Part shown: in pieces, positions 7,076-16,229 of the stretch
How the letters are laid out: each line of letters starts with the position of its first letter
Position numbering within the stretch: position 1 is the first letter of the stretch
DNA from: Terriglobia bacterium
GTDB taxonomy: Bacteria; Acidobacteriota; Terriglobia; Bryobacterales; Bryobacteraceae
Length of the DNA: 64,000 nt
Direction: 5' to 3'
NCBI GenBank assembly: GCA_020073145.1
Contig: JAIQFS010000022.1
Coordinates: 24,961-88,960 of the forward strand
Program-made: the position numbers and the translations under genes
Notes under the pieces: generated by a model
Databases searched by the model: none
Seen by the model: only the letters and a program-made list of their open reading frames with translations
Told to the model about the DNA's origin: nothing

Positions 7076-9298
7076 TCACCTGGCGGCGGGCGCAAGCGCC
7101 ATCACCGCCCAATTGGTGGCCGCCGCCGAAATGAACTGTTCGCGGCCGTGCGGGAATTCGCTGTCGAAGTAGGGCTGGAACGGAATCGTGCGGCTCCTGA
7201 CGTACCAGGACCCGTCTTCCAGTTGGGAATGGAGGAGGAACTGGACTCCGCGCTGGTACGCGGCCCCGGTCACGGCCAGGGAGCCGGCCTGGTTCAGCGC
7301 GACCAGAACCTGGCCGGTAGCGTAGGCGTCGCTCGCCAGTGTCGGCAGCTGAGCCCAACCGCCGTCCCGACGCTGTGCTTCCAGAAGGGCGCGTCCGGCG
7401 AGCCGAAGCCTTTCCTTGGCCGCGCCCGCCCAGCTTAGTCCAAGGAGTTGGAAGGCCCGGTCTTCCGTGGTCGTCGGCTGGGCCTTCTCCAGCCAGGAGG
7501 CCGCCCGCTGAATAGCTCTTTGGTATTCGGCAGGTTGGGTCTGCAGCGCGTAGGTTTGAAGGGCCCGCATGGAAACAGCGGTGACCTCGATACCGCTTGA
7601 TTCAATGGGTGGCCGGGAACCGCCCGTGGCGACCATTCTCCACTCTCCCTCCGGCCCTTGCGTGTTCTTGAGGTACCGCGCCAGCGCATCGGTCGCGGCA
7701 TCCGGCGGATAGTGGGCAGCCGCCAAGCCGGCGAGGATGTAGCTGATGGTGTCCTGGCCTCCCGGAATGGGGATCCCTTGCAGAACCCGCTCGCGCCAAC
7801 TCTCGATGTAGGTCCCGGTGGTGCGCAATTGAGCCTGAGCCGCGGGATCGTCCAGCGGAATTCGGTTCTTCCGAGCCGCGGCGAGGGTCATCATGGTGAG
7901 ACTGTTGTTGTGGCAGGAGACACAGCCGGATTTTTTGAAAAACGCGAGATCGGCCCGCTGCAGCGGAGGAATGCTGCGCCGGACCGCGGCGCGGACCGAA
8001 TCGGCGGGTTTCGGTTTCTCCGCCGGCGTCTCGGGCGCATGGCTTTCGGCGGCTCCAGCCTTCCTCAGGAACTCCACGATGGGAGTCTCTCCTTGCCGCT
8101 TGGCCACGTCCAGGGCGGTCTCGCCCTGGTCGCTTTTGGCATGGGGGTCGGCGCCTCTTTCGACCAGCATCCGGATCGTCTCCAGCCCGGCGGATTCCGA
8201 ACCGGCGGTGAGGACGAGCGCGCTCGCTCCATCGCCGGCGGGGTCGGGCGCATTGGCCTGGGCGCCGCGGTCGAGAATCCGCTTCAGCGCCGGCGCATCG
8301 CCTAGCAAGGCGCTAATGACCATCGCGCGGTTCAGTGCCGCGGGATTCGCCGCATCGATCAGCAGACCGATGCACGCGGCACACTGGGATTGGGCCGCGG
8401 CCGGAAGAGCGCCGGCTCGACTCTGGGGATCGGCCGCCACCAACAGCCGGAGCACTTCCTCATCCCCGGCCAATGCGGCGGCCCTGGCGGCGGCCTGACG
8501 CTGCGCAGACACGGTTGATGGATCGGCGGGGTGGTCCAGCAACAGTTTCACCACGGCGCTGGAACCGAACCGTCCTGCCGCGACGATCAACGCGGTGCGG
8601 CCTTCGCCCGAGCGCGCATTGGGGTCCGCACCTGCATCCAGCAGCAAGCGCGTCTTCTCTTCATCGTCCACCGCCCACATCAACGCTGTGGCTCCGGCAT
8701 CGTTCGGGAGGTTGGGGTTGGCGCCGCTTTCCAGCAGGCGGCGCACGGAGCTTGCGTCGCCGTACAAGGCGGCCATCATCAGCGGCGTCGAGCCGCCCGG
8801 TCCTCGCCCGCGGCCGGCCGCTGGGTCCTCCCGCAGAAGTTGGTCGAACCCCGGCCGATCCCCCCGGCGCAGCGCTTCCATGATCCGCGTGGCCTTGGGA
8901 TCGGGAGGCACCTGCGGCGTCTCACCCGACAGCGCGTCCGGCCACTCGCAATCGTGCTCGATCCAGGCTTTGATCAGGGCGATTTGTTCTGGGCTTAAGG
9001 GTCCCGTGGGAGGCATGCGGAGCCCGCCTCCAGTCCCGAGGATCTTCTGATAAAGCCGGCTGCGGCCGGTGTCGCCGGGAACGATCCGGGCCCCATTGGC
9101 GCCCACGCGGTTCGGCAGGGCGTAGCGCCGCTGGTCGAGCCGGAAGCCGGCCATCTGTTGCGAAGGGCCGTGGCAACCGACGCAGGACGCCTGAAAGATC
9201 GGCTGCACGTCGCGGCCGAAATCGACTTTGCCGGGAGTCTGGCCGCCCAGAGCGCCGGCAAAGATCAGAAGGGCGCCGACAGGAGTCCGCTTGAGCAT
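7076..9298 (-). CDS. Cytochrome c / ankyrin / prenyltransferase-type alpha-alpha-barrel fusion protein
   Basis: 740 residues, exported (signal peptide 1-20). Order of parts: a cytochrome c domain of the planctomycete type (CVGCH at 39-43; LRMPPTGPLSPEQ supplies the likely Met ligand near 95), about eight ankyrin repeats (roughly 130-420, for example STPLMMAALYGDASSVRRLL), then a second heme site in FKKSGCVSCHNNS near 457. The C-terminal part of about 270 residues has repeats like LEAQRRDGGWAQLPTLASDAYATGQVLVAL and FLLHSQLEDGSW, the QW-type repeats of squalene-cyclase/prenyltransferase alpha-alpha barrels. No DXDD cyclase motif is seen, so cyclase activity is doubtful. A redox-coupled binding protein in the periplasm is a guess. 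Divergent from the PQQ dehydrogenase at 9393. Confidence 0.8.
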   Translation of the reverse strand: MLKRTPVGALLIFAGALGGQTPGKVDFGRDVQPIFQASCVGCHGPSQQMAGFRLDQRRYALPNRVGANGARIVPGDTGRSRLYQKILGTGGGLRMPPTGPLSPEQIALIKAWIEHDCEWPDALSGETPQVPPDPKATRIMEALRRGDRPGFDQLLREDPAAGRGRGPGGSTPLMMAALYGDASSVRRLLESGANPNLPNDAGATALMWAVDDEEKTRLLLDAGADPNARSGEGRTALIVAAGRFGSSAVVKLLLDHPADPSTVSAQRQAAARAAALAGDEEVLRLLVAADPQSRAGALPAAAQSQCAACIGLLIDAANPAALNRAMVISALLGDAPALKRILDRGAQANAPDPAGDGASALVLTAGSESAGLETIRMLVERGADPHAKSDQGETALDVAKRQGETPIVEFLRKAGAAESHAPETPAEKPKPADSVRAAVRRSIPPLQRADLAFFKKSGCVSCHNNSLTMMTLAAARKNRIPLDDPAAQAQLRTTGTYIESWRERVLQGIPIPGGQDTISYILAGLAAAHYPPDAATDALARYLKNTQGPEGEWRMVATGGSRPPIESSGIEVTAVSMRALQTYALQTQPAEYQRAIQRAASWLEKAQPTTTEDRAFQLLGLSWAGAAKERLRLAGRALLEAQRRDGGWAQLPTLASDAYATGQVLVALNQAGSLAVTGAAYQRGVQFLLHSQLEDGSWYVRSRTIPFQPYFDSEFPHGREQFISAAATNWAVMALAPAAR

Positions 9299-9365
9299 TC
9301 CGCTAGTCTACCGATTCGGGACGGGGATGGGAAACCGGGAGCAAGGCGGAATGGCAATCGGCGTA

Positions 9366-9371
9366 TATAAT
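9366..9371 (+). promoter_or_regulatory. -10 box TATAAT for the PQQ dehydrogenase
   Basis: TATAAT lies 21 nt before the ATG at 9393, and an AAGGAA ribosome site follows at a normal distance. This gives an ordinary short leader, unlike the leaderless genes in this window. Confidence 0.45.
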
Positions 9372-9392
9372 GGCGGTGCCAAGGAACAAACC

Positions 9393-11255
9393 ATGCTAAG
9401 CCGAACTCTGTTCATCCGCACCATCTCTCTGCTGTCCGTGTCCGCCGTGGGAGTAGCCCATGCCCAAAACGACTGGCCGGCCTACGGGCGCGATCCGGGG
9501 GCGCAGCGCTACTCGCCGCTCACGCAGATCAACACGAGCAACGTCGCCCGGCTGGTCGAGGCCTGGAGAGTCGAATCGAAGCCGGCTTCGGACAGCGGAA
9601 ACCGGCGGGCTTCGGGCACGACGCCTCTGATGGTGAACAACGTTCTGTACTTCGCGACTCCCTATCAAAGCCTAGTGGCAGTGGAGGCCGACACGGGCAA
9701 GCGGATCTGGAGTTTCGATCACCAGCACGCGCCCCGGACCTCGCGCGGGATTGCGTATTGGCCGGGCAGCGGCAACGCGCCTCCGACGCTTTTCTTCGGC
9801 ACCGAAGATGGCTTCCTGGTGGCAGTGAACGCCCGCACCGGAAAACTGGTGCCGGGTTTTGCGAAGGAGGGCGAACTCGATCTCAAGCCCGGCATGAAGG
9901 GCGAGGGGCTGGACAACGCTCCCTACGGATTGAACGGCGCCCCGGCGATTTACAAGAACCTGGTGTTCACCGGCTCCCATTTGCAGGACAACGGCTCTTA
10001 TGGCGGACGAGGGGATGTGCGCGCGTGGGATGCATCGACGGGAAAGCTGGTCTGGACGTTCCACACGGTGCCGCGGCCGGGAGAACCCGGCCACGAGACC
10101 TGGCTCAACGATGGATGGAAGAACCGGGCGGGCGTCAATGTGTGGAACACTTTTACCGTGGACAGGCAGACCGGCACGCTGCTGATGCCGATCGGCGGGC
10201 CGAGCGACGACCGCTACGGCGGAGACCGGCCCGGCGCGAACCTGTACGGCAATTCGCTAGTGGCGGTGGACGCCATGACCGGGAAGATGAAGTGGTACCT
10301 GCAGACGGTGCATCACGACCTGTGGGATACCGACCTGCCGCCGCAGCCGACGCTGGTGGACGTGGTCAAGGATGGCCGGAAGATTCCGGCGTTGGTGCAG
10401 GCGGGCAAGACCGGCCTGGTGTTCATTCTGGATCGCCGCTCGGGGAAAGCCATCTTCGGCATGGAGGAGCGGCCCGTACCGAAGGGCGATGTTCCGGGCG
10501 AGTGGTATTCGCCCACGCAGCCGTTCCCGTTGAAGCCTCCGCAACTGGCGCGCGCCACCTGGAAGCGCGACGAGATCACGAAGTTCACGCCGGAGCAGCA
10601 GAAGTATTGCGAAGCCTTGTTCCAGAACGCGCAGAATGATGGCCCCTTCGCGCCGGTGCGGATGACGGACACGGTGGTGTTTCCGGGCCCGGACGGAGGC
10701 TTCAATTGGGGCGGCGGCAGCTACGATCCCAAGCTGGGTTATTACTTCATCAACTCGCACGACCGGGGCGGCGTGCAGAAAATGGTGGCGCAGGTTCCGG
10801 CCAAGGAACGCCCGGCGGGAAAGATCAGCGGGGCGGGCGATTCCAGCCAGGTCCCGTTCGTACGCAAGAACGTAGGCGCGATCACCAATCCGGCGACGGG
10901 TTGGCCGTGCCAGTCGCCGCCGTGGGGCGAGCTGTTCGCCATCAATGTCAATACGGGAGACGTCGCGTGGCGCATCCCATTTGGCCGCGTCGAATCGCTG
11001 GAGAAGATCGGGGTCATGAATACCGGGTCGTACAACATCGGGGGCTCGGTCGCGACCGCGAGCGGCCTGCTGTTCATCGGCGCGACGGACGATGGGCGCT
11101 TCCACGCGTACGAATCGAAAACCGGGAAGCTGGTGTGGGAGACGAAGCTGCCGGCGAACGGTTACGCGAACCCGATTACGTATCTGGGCGAGGACGGAAA
11201 GCAGTACGTGGTGATCACGGCCCAGGAGACGACGGTGGCCTACCGGCTGCCGTAA
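9393..11255 (+). CDS. PQQ-dependent dehydrogenase (membrane-glucose/alcohol dehydrogenase type propeller)
   Basis: 620 residues with a signal peptide ending VAHAQ. The body is an eight-bladed quinoprotein propeller: NDWPAYGRDPGAQRYSPLTQIN at blade 1, then TFHTVPRPGEPGHETW, GANLYGNSLVAVDAMTGKMK, HHDLWDTDLPPQPTLVDV, GEWYSPTQPFP, and FNWGGGSYDP. The family oxidises alcohols or sugars in the periplasm and passes electrons to cytochrome c or ubiquinone. There is no CxxCH, so an external acceptor is needed; several cytochromes c are encoded nearby. The start is supported by an AAGGAA site and the signal peptide. It is a close paralog of the gene at 35685-37637. The substrate cannot be assigned. Confidence 0.88.
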   Translation: MLSRTLFIRTISLLSVSAVGVAHAQNDWPAYGRDPGAQRYSPLTQINTSNVARLVEAWRVESKPASDSGNRRASGTTPLMVNNVLYFATPYQSLVAVEADTGKRIWSFDHQHAPRTSRGIAYWPGSGNAPPTLFFGTEDGFLVAVNARTGKLVPGFAKEGELDLKPGMKGEGLDNAPYGLNGAPAIYKNLVFTGSHLQDNGSYGGRGDVRAWDASTGKLVWTFHTVPRPGEPGHETWLNDGWKNRAGVNVWNTFTVDRQTGTLLMPIGGPSDDRYGGDRPGANLYGNSLVAVDAMTGKMKWYLQTVHHDLWDTDLPPQPTLVDVVKDGRKIPALVQAGKTGLVFILDRRSGKAIFGMEERPVPKGDVPGEWYSPTQPFPLKPPQLARATWKRDEITKFTPEQQKYCEALFQNAQNDGPFAPVRMTDTVVFPGPDGGFNWGGGSYDPKLGYYFINSHDRGGVQKMVAQVPAKERPAGKISGAGDSSQVPFVRKNVGAITNPATGWPCQSPPWGELFAINVNTGDVAWRIPFGRVESLEKIGVMNTGSYNIGGSVATASGLLFIGATDDGRFHAYESKTGKLVWETKLPANGYANPITYLGEDGKQYVVITAQETTVAYRLP

Positions 11256-11300
11256 GCCGGGGCTGGGGCCGCTCACACCGCTGGTGCCGCGCCAAGCGCG

Positions 11301-13376
11301 TCACTTCGATTGAACTTGCTTGGCCGATTCGCGCGTGCGCGTGATGAGGTAGGCCTGAATCGCGTGGACCTGTTTGGCGTCGAGGATCTTCTGGAATGAG
11401 GGCATGCCGAGCGAGGCGCGCTTGCCGCCCAACACGATGTCCTCAATTCCTTCGAGGGTCGCTTTGTTGGAATAGCGGAGATCGGGCAGCGGGCCGGCCA
11501 CGGCGTTGATGCCATGACAACCGGCGCAGTGCGTATTGAAGAGCATGCCGCCTTCGTGGACCACGGGCGCGGGAGCGGTGGTGGTGAGAACCGGAACGGG
11601 CGGGTCCGGGTGGCCATAGGCCGGCGGTTTCAAGGTCGCGGCGCCGCCGAGCGTAAAGGTGAGAATGCGGCCATAGCCGGGCTTCACGGTGCCGGAGCCG
11701 GGCGCGTTGAACAAGGCGGGGGACCCGCCCCAACCCACCATCACGGAGAGATACTGGGTCCCATCCACAGTGTAGGTCATGGGAGGGGCCATGATGCCGG
11801 TGCCGGCGTCGAACTGCCAGAGCTGCATGCCATCGGTGGCGCGATAGGCGGCCAGGATGCCGTCGGCGCGCCCCTGGAAGACCAGATTGCCAGCCGTAGC
11901 GAGAACGCCTCCACCCACGAGGCTGGGGTAACCCACGCGCCAGGCGGCCTGCTGCTTGACCGGATCCCATGCCACCAGCTCGCCTTTGGCGGGGGGCATG
12001 GAAACCATCTTGGCGTTCAAGGGACCGTCGTACGTCGGGTCGAGACCCAGGTTGTTGCTATCGGGATTGTATTTGAATTTCGGGTCGGGGGCGTGCACGA
12101 ACTGGGTGCCCGACTTCGCGGCCAGATAAACGAGGCCGGTGGCCGGGCTGAAGGCGATGGAGTTCCAATTGTGCCCGCCGTCGGGGCCGGGCGAAACGAG
12201 CACGGGCTTCATTTCGGCGACGCCCGGCGTTTCGAGGGGCCTCCCGGTTTTGGGATCGAGCCCGGTGGCCCAGGAGACGCCGCTGACGAAAGGCGCGCCT
12301 GAGATGAACTCACCGGTTTCGCGATCGAGGACGTAGAAGAACCCGTTCTTATTCGCCTGCATGATGACTTTGCGGGCGCGGCCGCCGATGGTGAGGTCGG
12401 CTTGCACCAGGGGCTGAGTGGCGTCGTAGTCGAAATTGTCGCCGGGGGTGGTTTGGAAATACCACGCCACCTCGCCGTTGCTGGCGCGGACGGCGAGAAT
12501 CGAAGCCGTATACAGACTGTCGCCGCCGCCGCGGAGGGCGCGATACCAGGCGGTCGCGTTGGAGGTGCCGAAGTAGAGCAGGTCGAGCGCGGGATCGTAG
12601 GCGACGCCTTCCCAGGGATTGCCGCCGCCCCCGGTCTTCCAATACTCGCCCGACCAGGATTTGGCGGCCGTTTCCAGGGCCTTGGACTCGAACCCTTTCG
12701 AAGGGTCGCCGGGGACGGTGTAGGTGCGCCAGGCCTGCTTACCGGTTTCGGCGTCGTAGGCGGAGACGTAACCGCGCGCGCCGTACTCGCCGGCGGCGTT
12801 GCCGATGACCACCAGGCCTTTGGCGATGCGGGGCGCGCTGGTGATGGAGTAGGGTTTGGAAGGATCGGCGGTGGCGGCCGTCCACACGACGCTGCCGGTC
12901 TTCTCATCGAGCGCGATGAGACGGCTATCGAGGGTAGCCACGTACACCTTGCCCTGGTACAGGGCCAGGCCGCGATTCACGACGTCGCAGCAAATGAAGT
13001 AAGCGCGCTCGCGAGGCACCTTGGGATCGTAGGTCCAGCGAACCTCTCCGGTCTTGGCGTCGAGGGCCTGCACCACGCTCCAGGAGCCGGTGGTGTAGAG
13101 GACGCCGTTCTCGACGAGGGGCGTGGCTTCGAGGCCGCGCGTGGTGCCCATCTCGCGGCTCCAGGCCAGTCCCAGTTTGCCGACCGTCTGTTCGTTGACC
13201 TGGTTCAAGGGACTGAATCGATGGTCATCGTAGGTTCGCCCGTACATCAGCCAGTTGCCCGTGTCTTGATCGGCGCTGCGCAGCTTCGCATCGTCGACCG
13301 TGTTGGATCCCTGGCAGGACGCCAATCCGAGAAGGGCGGGCAAGAGTGCCCAGGCCGATACCTGGCGCTTCAACAT
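11301..13376 (-). CDS. Quinohemoprotein alcohol dehydrogenase (PQQ propeller with C-terminal cytochrome c)
   Basis: 691 residues. An N-terminal signal with a lipobox-like LASC (Cys21) suggests a lipoprotein. The PQQ propeller carries the adjacent-cysteine disulfide motif (YFICCDVVNRG) and the DNFDYDATQP segment with the Asp pair typical of methanol/ethanol-type enzymes. A C-terminal cytochrome c domain has HCAGCHG. This is the type II quinohemoprotein layout: alcohol oxidised at PQQ, electrons passed internally to heme c. The start at 13376 is fixed by GGAGGT 8 nt upstream; an extra in-frame ATG eight codons earlier has no ribosome site. A TATAGT box lies about 38 nt upstream. Divergent from GH28. 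Confidence 0.9.
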   Translation of the reverse strand: MLKRQVSAWALLPALLGLASCQGSNTVDDAKLRSADQDTGNWLMYGRTYDDHRFSPLNQVNEQTVGKLGLAWSREMGTTRGLEATPLVENGVLYTTGSWSVVQALDAKTGEVRWTYDPKVPRERAYFICCDVVNRGLALYQGKVYVATLDSRLIALDEKTGSVVWTAATADPSKPYSITSAPRIAKGLVVIGNAAGEYGARGYVSAYDAETGKQAWRTYTVPGDPSKGFESKALETAAKSWSGEYWKTGGGGNPWEGVAYDPALDLLYFGTSNATAWYRALRGGGDSLYTASILAVRASNGEVAWYFQTTPGDNFDYDATQPLVQADLTIGGRARKVIMQANKNGFFYVLDRETGEFISGAPFVSGVSWATGLDPKTGRPLETPGVAEMKPVLVSPGPDGGHNWNSIAFSPATGLVYLAAKSGTQFVHAPDPKFKYNPDSNNLGLDPTYDGPLNAKMVSMPPAKGELVAWDPVKQQAAWRVGYPSLVGGGVLATAGNLVFQGRADGILAAYRATDGMQLWQFDAGTGIMAPPMTYTVDGTQYLSVMVGWGGSPALFNAPGSGTVKPGYGRILTFTLGGAATLKPPAYGHPDPPVPVLTTTAPAPVVHEGGMLFNTHCAGCHGINAVAGPLPDLRYSNKATLEGIEDIVLGGKRASLGMPSFQKILDAKQVHAIQAYLITRTRESAKQVQSK

Positions 13377-13481
13377 GGAAACCTCCGTTTGCATCCGCAA
13401 CTCAGCGTACTATACCATCGCGTGGGTTTGGGGAGGTGGCGGCGGGGCACGAGTGGCGCGCCCGATGCCGGATGGACGATC

Positions 13482-14855
13482 ATGAATTCGATGATGCTCC
13501 GCAGAAGGTTCCTGCAAGCTCCGGCCGCGCTGGCGGCTGCCGGCGTCCTGCGTACGGCGACTGCGGACGCGCCCGCTGCGGCGTGGCCCTCCGTGACGTT
13601 TAATGTCCGGGATTTCGGGGCCAAGGGGGATGGCACAACGAAGGACACCGCGGCGATCCAGCAGGCGATCGACCGCTGCTCCGTGCTGGGAGGCGGTTCG
13701 GTTCTGGTCCCGGCCGGCGGCTACCTCACGGGCGCACTCGCGCTGCGTTCCCATACGTTGCTGCGCCTGGAGAAGGACGCGGCGCTTGTGGGAACGCCGG
13801 ACCTGGCGGACTATCCGGTGACCCAGGTCCGCTGGGAAGGAAAGTGGATTCCGGGGCATGTGGGCCTGATCTACGCGCTGGACGCCAGCCACATCGGCGT
13901 GAGCGGGCCGGGCCGGATCGCCGGTAACCCGGCCGTGGGCGGCCGCCCCAACGCCCGCGATCCGCTGCGGCATCCGGCGCTGGTAGAGCCGATTGGGTGC
14001 GATGGAATTCTGCTGGACGGGTTTTCCGCCACCCAAGGGTTGATGTGGGCCATCCACACCACCAACTCCCGCAACATCACCATCCGCAACCTGAACATCC
14101 GCACCACCACGGGCAACGGCGATGGCATCGATATCGACTCCTGCCAGCACGTGCGCATCGACGGCTGCGACATCGCGACCGGGGACGACTGCATCGCCAT
14201 TAAGTCCGGCCGCGGCAGCGAGGCGTATCGGCTGCTCGAAACCACCGAGGACGTGCTCATCACCGGCTGCACGTTTGCGGATTCGAACTTCGCCTGCATC
14301 GGCATCGGCAGCGAGACGTCGGGCGGCATCCGCAACGTCCGCATCGAGCGCTGTAAGTTCACCGCCGCGCGCACGTACGCCATTTACATCAAGACCCGCA
14401 TCGGGCGCGGCGCGTTCATCGAAGACATCACCGCCAGCGATCTGGAAGCGTCGGGCTTGACGCGCGGATTTCTACAGGTCAACGCTCTCACCAGCGGGCT
14501 GCAGGACCAGGATCCGGTGCCGGGCGAGGAAGGCATTCCCCGGCTGCGCCATTTTCGGTTCTCGCATGTGAAGCTGGAGAATTGTCCGATGCTGGCGGAC
14601 GTGACTCTCATCCATCCGGCCAAGCCGCTGGAGGGCTTCTCGCTGATCGACGTGACGGGCACGTGCGCCAAGGGCATCGCGCTGGCGAATATCCGGAAAG
14701 CGGAGATCCGCCAGATCAAGGTCACCGGCTTCGCCGGGCCGTTGATCGGCACCCACAATGTGACGGGGAAGGGGATCGAAGGCGCGGCAGCGATGGAACC
14801 GCCCAAGGTGCCCGATCTCGTTCCGGAGCCGGGACAGCCGTACCGGCTGCATTAG
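13482..14855 (+). CDS. Exported GH28 polygalacturonase-like glycoside hydrolase
   Basis: 457 residues. A twin-arginine-like leader (LRRRFLQAPAALAAAG) is followed by the pectate-lyase-superfamily N terminus FNVRDFGAKGDGTTKDTAAI. The GH28 catalytic core follows: NGDGIDIDSC (general-acid Asp region), GDDCIAIKSG (the Asp pair), IGSETSGGI in place of the usual G-H-G, and YIKTRIGRG (the R-I-K type substrate motif). It is predicted to hydrolyse galacturonide linkages in pectin or rhamnogalacturonan outside the cytoplasm. The absence of a His in the GHG position (GSE here) is seen in exo-acting and rhamnogalacturonan-specific relatives. The ATG at 13482 is chosen because the export signal starts there. 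With the GH53 gene at 37741 it suggests pectin side-chain use. Confidence 0.87.
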   Translation: MNSMMLRRRFLQAPAALAAAGVLRTATADAPAAAWPSVTFNVRDFGAKGDGTTKDTAAIQQAIDRCSVLGGGSVLVPAGGYLTGALALRSHTLLRLEKDAALVGTPDLADYPVTQVRWEGKWIPGHVGLIYALDASHIGVSGPGRIAGNPAVGGRPNARDPLRHPALVEPIGCDGILLDGFSATQGLMWAIHTTNSRNITIRNLNIRTTTGNGDGIDIDSCQHVRIDGCDIATGDDCIAIKSGRGSEAYRLLETTEDVLITGCTFADSNFACIGIGSETSGGIRNVRIERCKFTAARTYAIYIKTRIGRGAFIEDITASDLEASGLTRGFLQVNALTSGLQDQDPVPGEEGIPRLRHFRFSHVKLENCPMLADVTLIHPAKPLEGFSLIDVTGTCAKGIALANIRKAEIRQIKVTGFAGPLIGTHNVTGKGIEGAAAMEPPKVPDLVPEPGQPYRLH

Positions 14856-14920
14856 GAACCGCCGTCGGGAAGCTGCGGCGTCCGATCGGAGTCAACCCAG
14901 ACAGGCGCAACCGAAAACGA

Positions 14921-15385
14921 ATGCTCGCCATCGCAGGGAAGGGTTGCATGGCGGGCATCCTGCTCGCCGCCGCGGCGTCCCCAGCGCTTGCGAAACCCGT
15001 TGACGTAGGACGGAGAGAGGCAATTGCGACCTGGCTCAGCCACCATCCGGAGTTTCGGCGGGCCACCGCTCATGATTGTGGCTGCGACGAGGACATCCGG
15101 GATACGAGATCCGGTGACGGGGGAGCGATGACGCCCGCTCCGGATTACGATCCCTACGTTGTTACGGCTGATCTTAATGGCGACGGAGTAGATGACATCG
15201 CCGTTGTTGTACTGGACAGCCGGCGACCAAGCGAGGCCTGGACCTACGACGTGAACCAGTCACTCTCACGCAGCCGCAGCTCCCCCCGTCCACGTTGCAC
15301 GGCGGGCCGGCGGCCGTGATTTGTGAATGGGCAATTTGCCTGGCGTAAGACGGAGAGCGTAATCCCGGACGGCTGTGGGAGATAG
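14921..15385 (+). pseudogene. Secreted FG-GAP-like protein, frameshifted
   Basis: The intact part (14921 to about 15250) has a signal peptide (ILLAAAASPALA) and a helix IATWLSHHPEFR. It then has a HDCGCDEDI cysteine segment and the calcium-loop repeat TADLNGDGVDDIAVVVLDS, an FG-GAP/EF-like motif seen in small secreted acidobacterial proteins. After AWTYDV the frame turns into Ser/Arg-rich sequence and stops at 15317. A sensible continuation (TQPQLPPSTLHGGPAAV) is found in another frame from 15268, and VNGQFAWRKTESVIPDGC resumes in the original frame beyond the stop, ending at 15385. I read this as two compensating indels, either real decay or assembly error. Function unknown. Confidence 0.5.
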
Positions 15386-15613
15386 AGCAGCGCATGGCGT
15401 CGCCCGGATTGGTATACTCCGTATAGCATCTAAGACTCGTAACCGCTCAGAATATTGCCCGTCAATTTGGGCAGGCGATCACTCCCCTGGGTCCGAGACT
15501 ACGGATTTTGCGTGCACGAGGTAAGTTCTCGTGATTCGGCCTACCATACATCTCATCCCCAACAGTCCTCTCGAAGGGGAGGCTCCAAGCATTCTCGTTC
15601 CGGGCGGCCTGGC

Positions 15614-15805
15614 ATGCTAGCCGGGAAAACTTGTTTCCGCACAAGCAGGTTTCAGGAGAAATGCGACACCTGTGGCCGGGTGCCCGATGTCTTGCACATT
15701 CCTCTCAAGAAGCCCGGCCGATATTGCGAGAAATGTTGTCCGGTGTGCGTCGAGGGGGCTCAGGTCCGGAACGAACTCGAGCCCTGGCTGCAGGGCCGGG
15801 GTTGA
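15614..15805 (+). CDS. Small Cys-rich zinc-ribbon-like protein
   Basis: 63 residues if the ATG at 15614 is used. It contains KCDTCGRVPDVLHIPLKKPG followed by YCEKCCPVC, that is two CxxC knuckles about 20 residues apart, as in rubredoxin-like zinc ribbons. The open frame extends further upstream but is not protein-like there, and no clear ribosome site marks the start. It sits between two decayed genes, so it may itself be a remnant. No function is proposed. Confidence 0.4.
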   Translation: MLAGKTCFRTSRFQEKCDTCGRVPDVLHIPLKKPGRYCEKCCPVCVEGAQVRNELEPWLQGRG

Positions 15806-15867
15806 CGCCAGCGATGTTTCCCGGGCCGCCGGCCGTCCTGAGAAATCCTGACCCGAATCGAGGACGC

Positions 15868-16128
15868 ATTCTGCGAAGGACAATTTCTCTGGTGTTGGCG
15901 TGCCTGATGGTTCCTTATTTGGTCCCTCCGGCCATCGCCGAGGACAGCGTGGAAAGCCGGATTGCCGCAATGCCAGCCGGCGTCAAGATGGACCTTCGCC
16001 TCGAGGATAAGCAAACACCGCGGCACCAAGGGGCCCGTGTCGAACACCGGCTTTATGCTCGTCGCCGCAGGCACCGGGGGAACCAGATGGCGTTCGCCGA
16101 CGGGGCCTCGATGACGCAGCTAATCTGA
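15868..16128 (+). pseudogene. Short secreted protein, two compensating frameshifts
   Basis: A signal peptide (LRRTISLVLACLMVPYLVPP, AIA) is followed by EDSVESRIAAMPAGVKMDLR. The frame then changes: between about 16019 and 16078 the homologous-looking reading is RGTKGPVSNTGFMLVAAGTG in the +1 frame, after which GNQMAFADGASMTQLI returns in the first frame inside a run of five G. Joined, this is the small LSm/SH3-like exported protein common in Acidobacteria (pattern: RLxDxQxLRGTxGxVSxxGFxLV...xxxFADVxSV). The start codon is unclear (ATT precedes LRRT). Either a pseudogene or sequence error in homopolymers. Confidence 0.5.
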
Positions 16129-16229
16129 TGGCGGCCGGCATCGTCGCAAGAAGTGTGACGTAAGGGCGCTTGCCTCAATCCGCGGCTTGTTCCGCCGGGA
16201 GTAACGGGGAGGCGAAAGGGCTCAAACCT

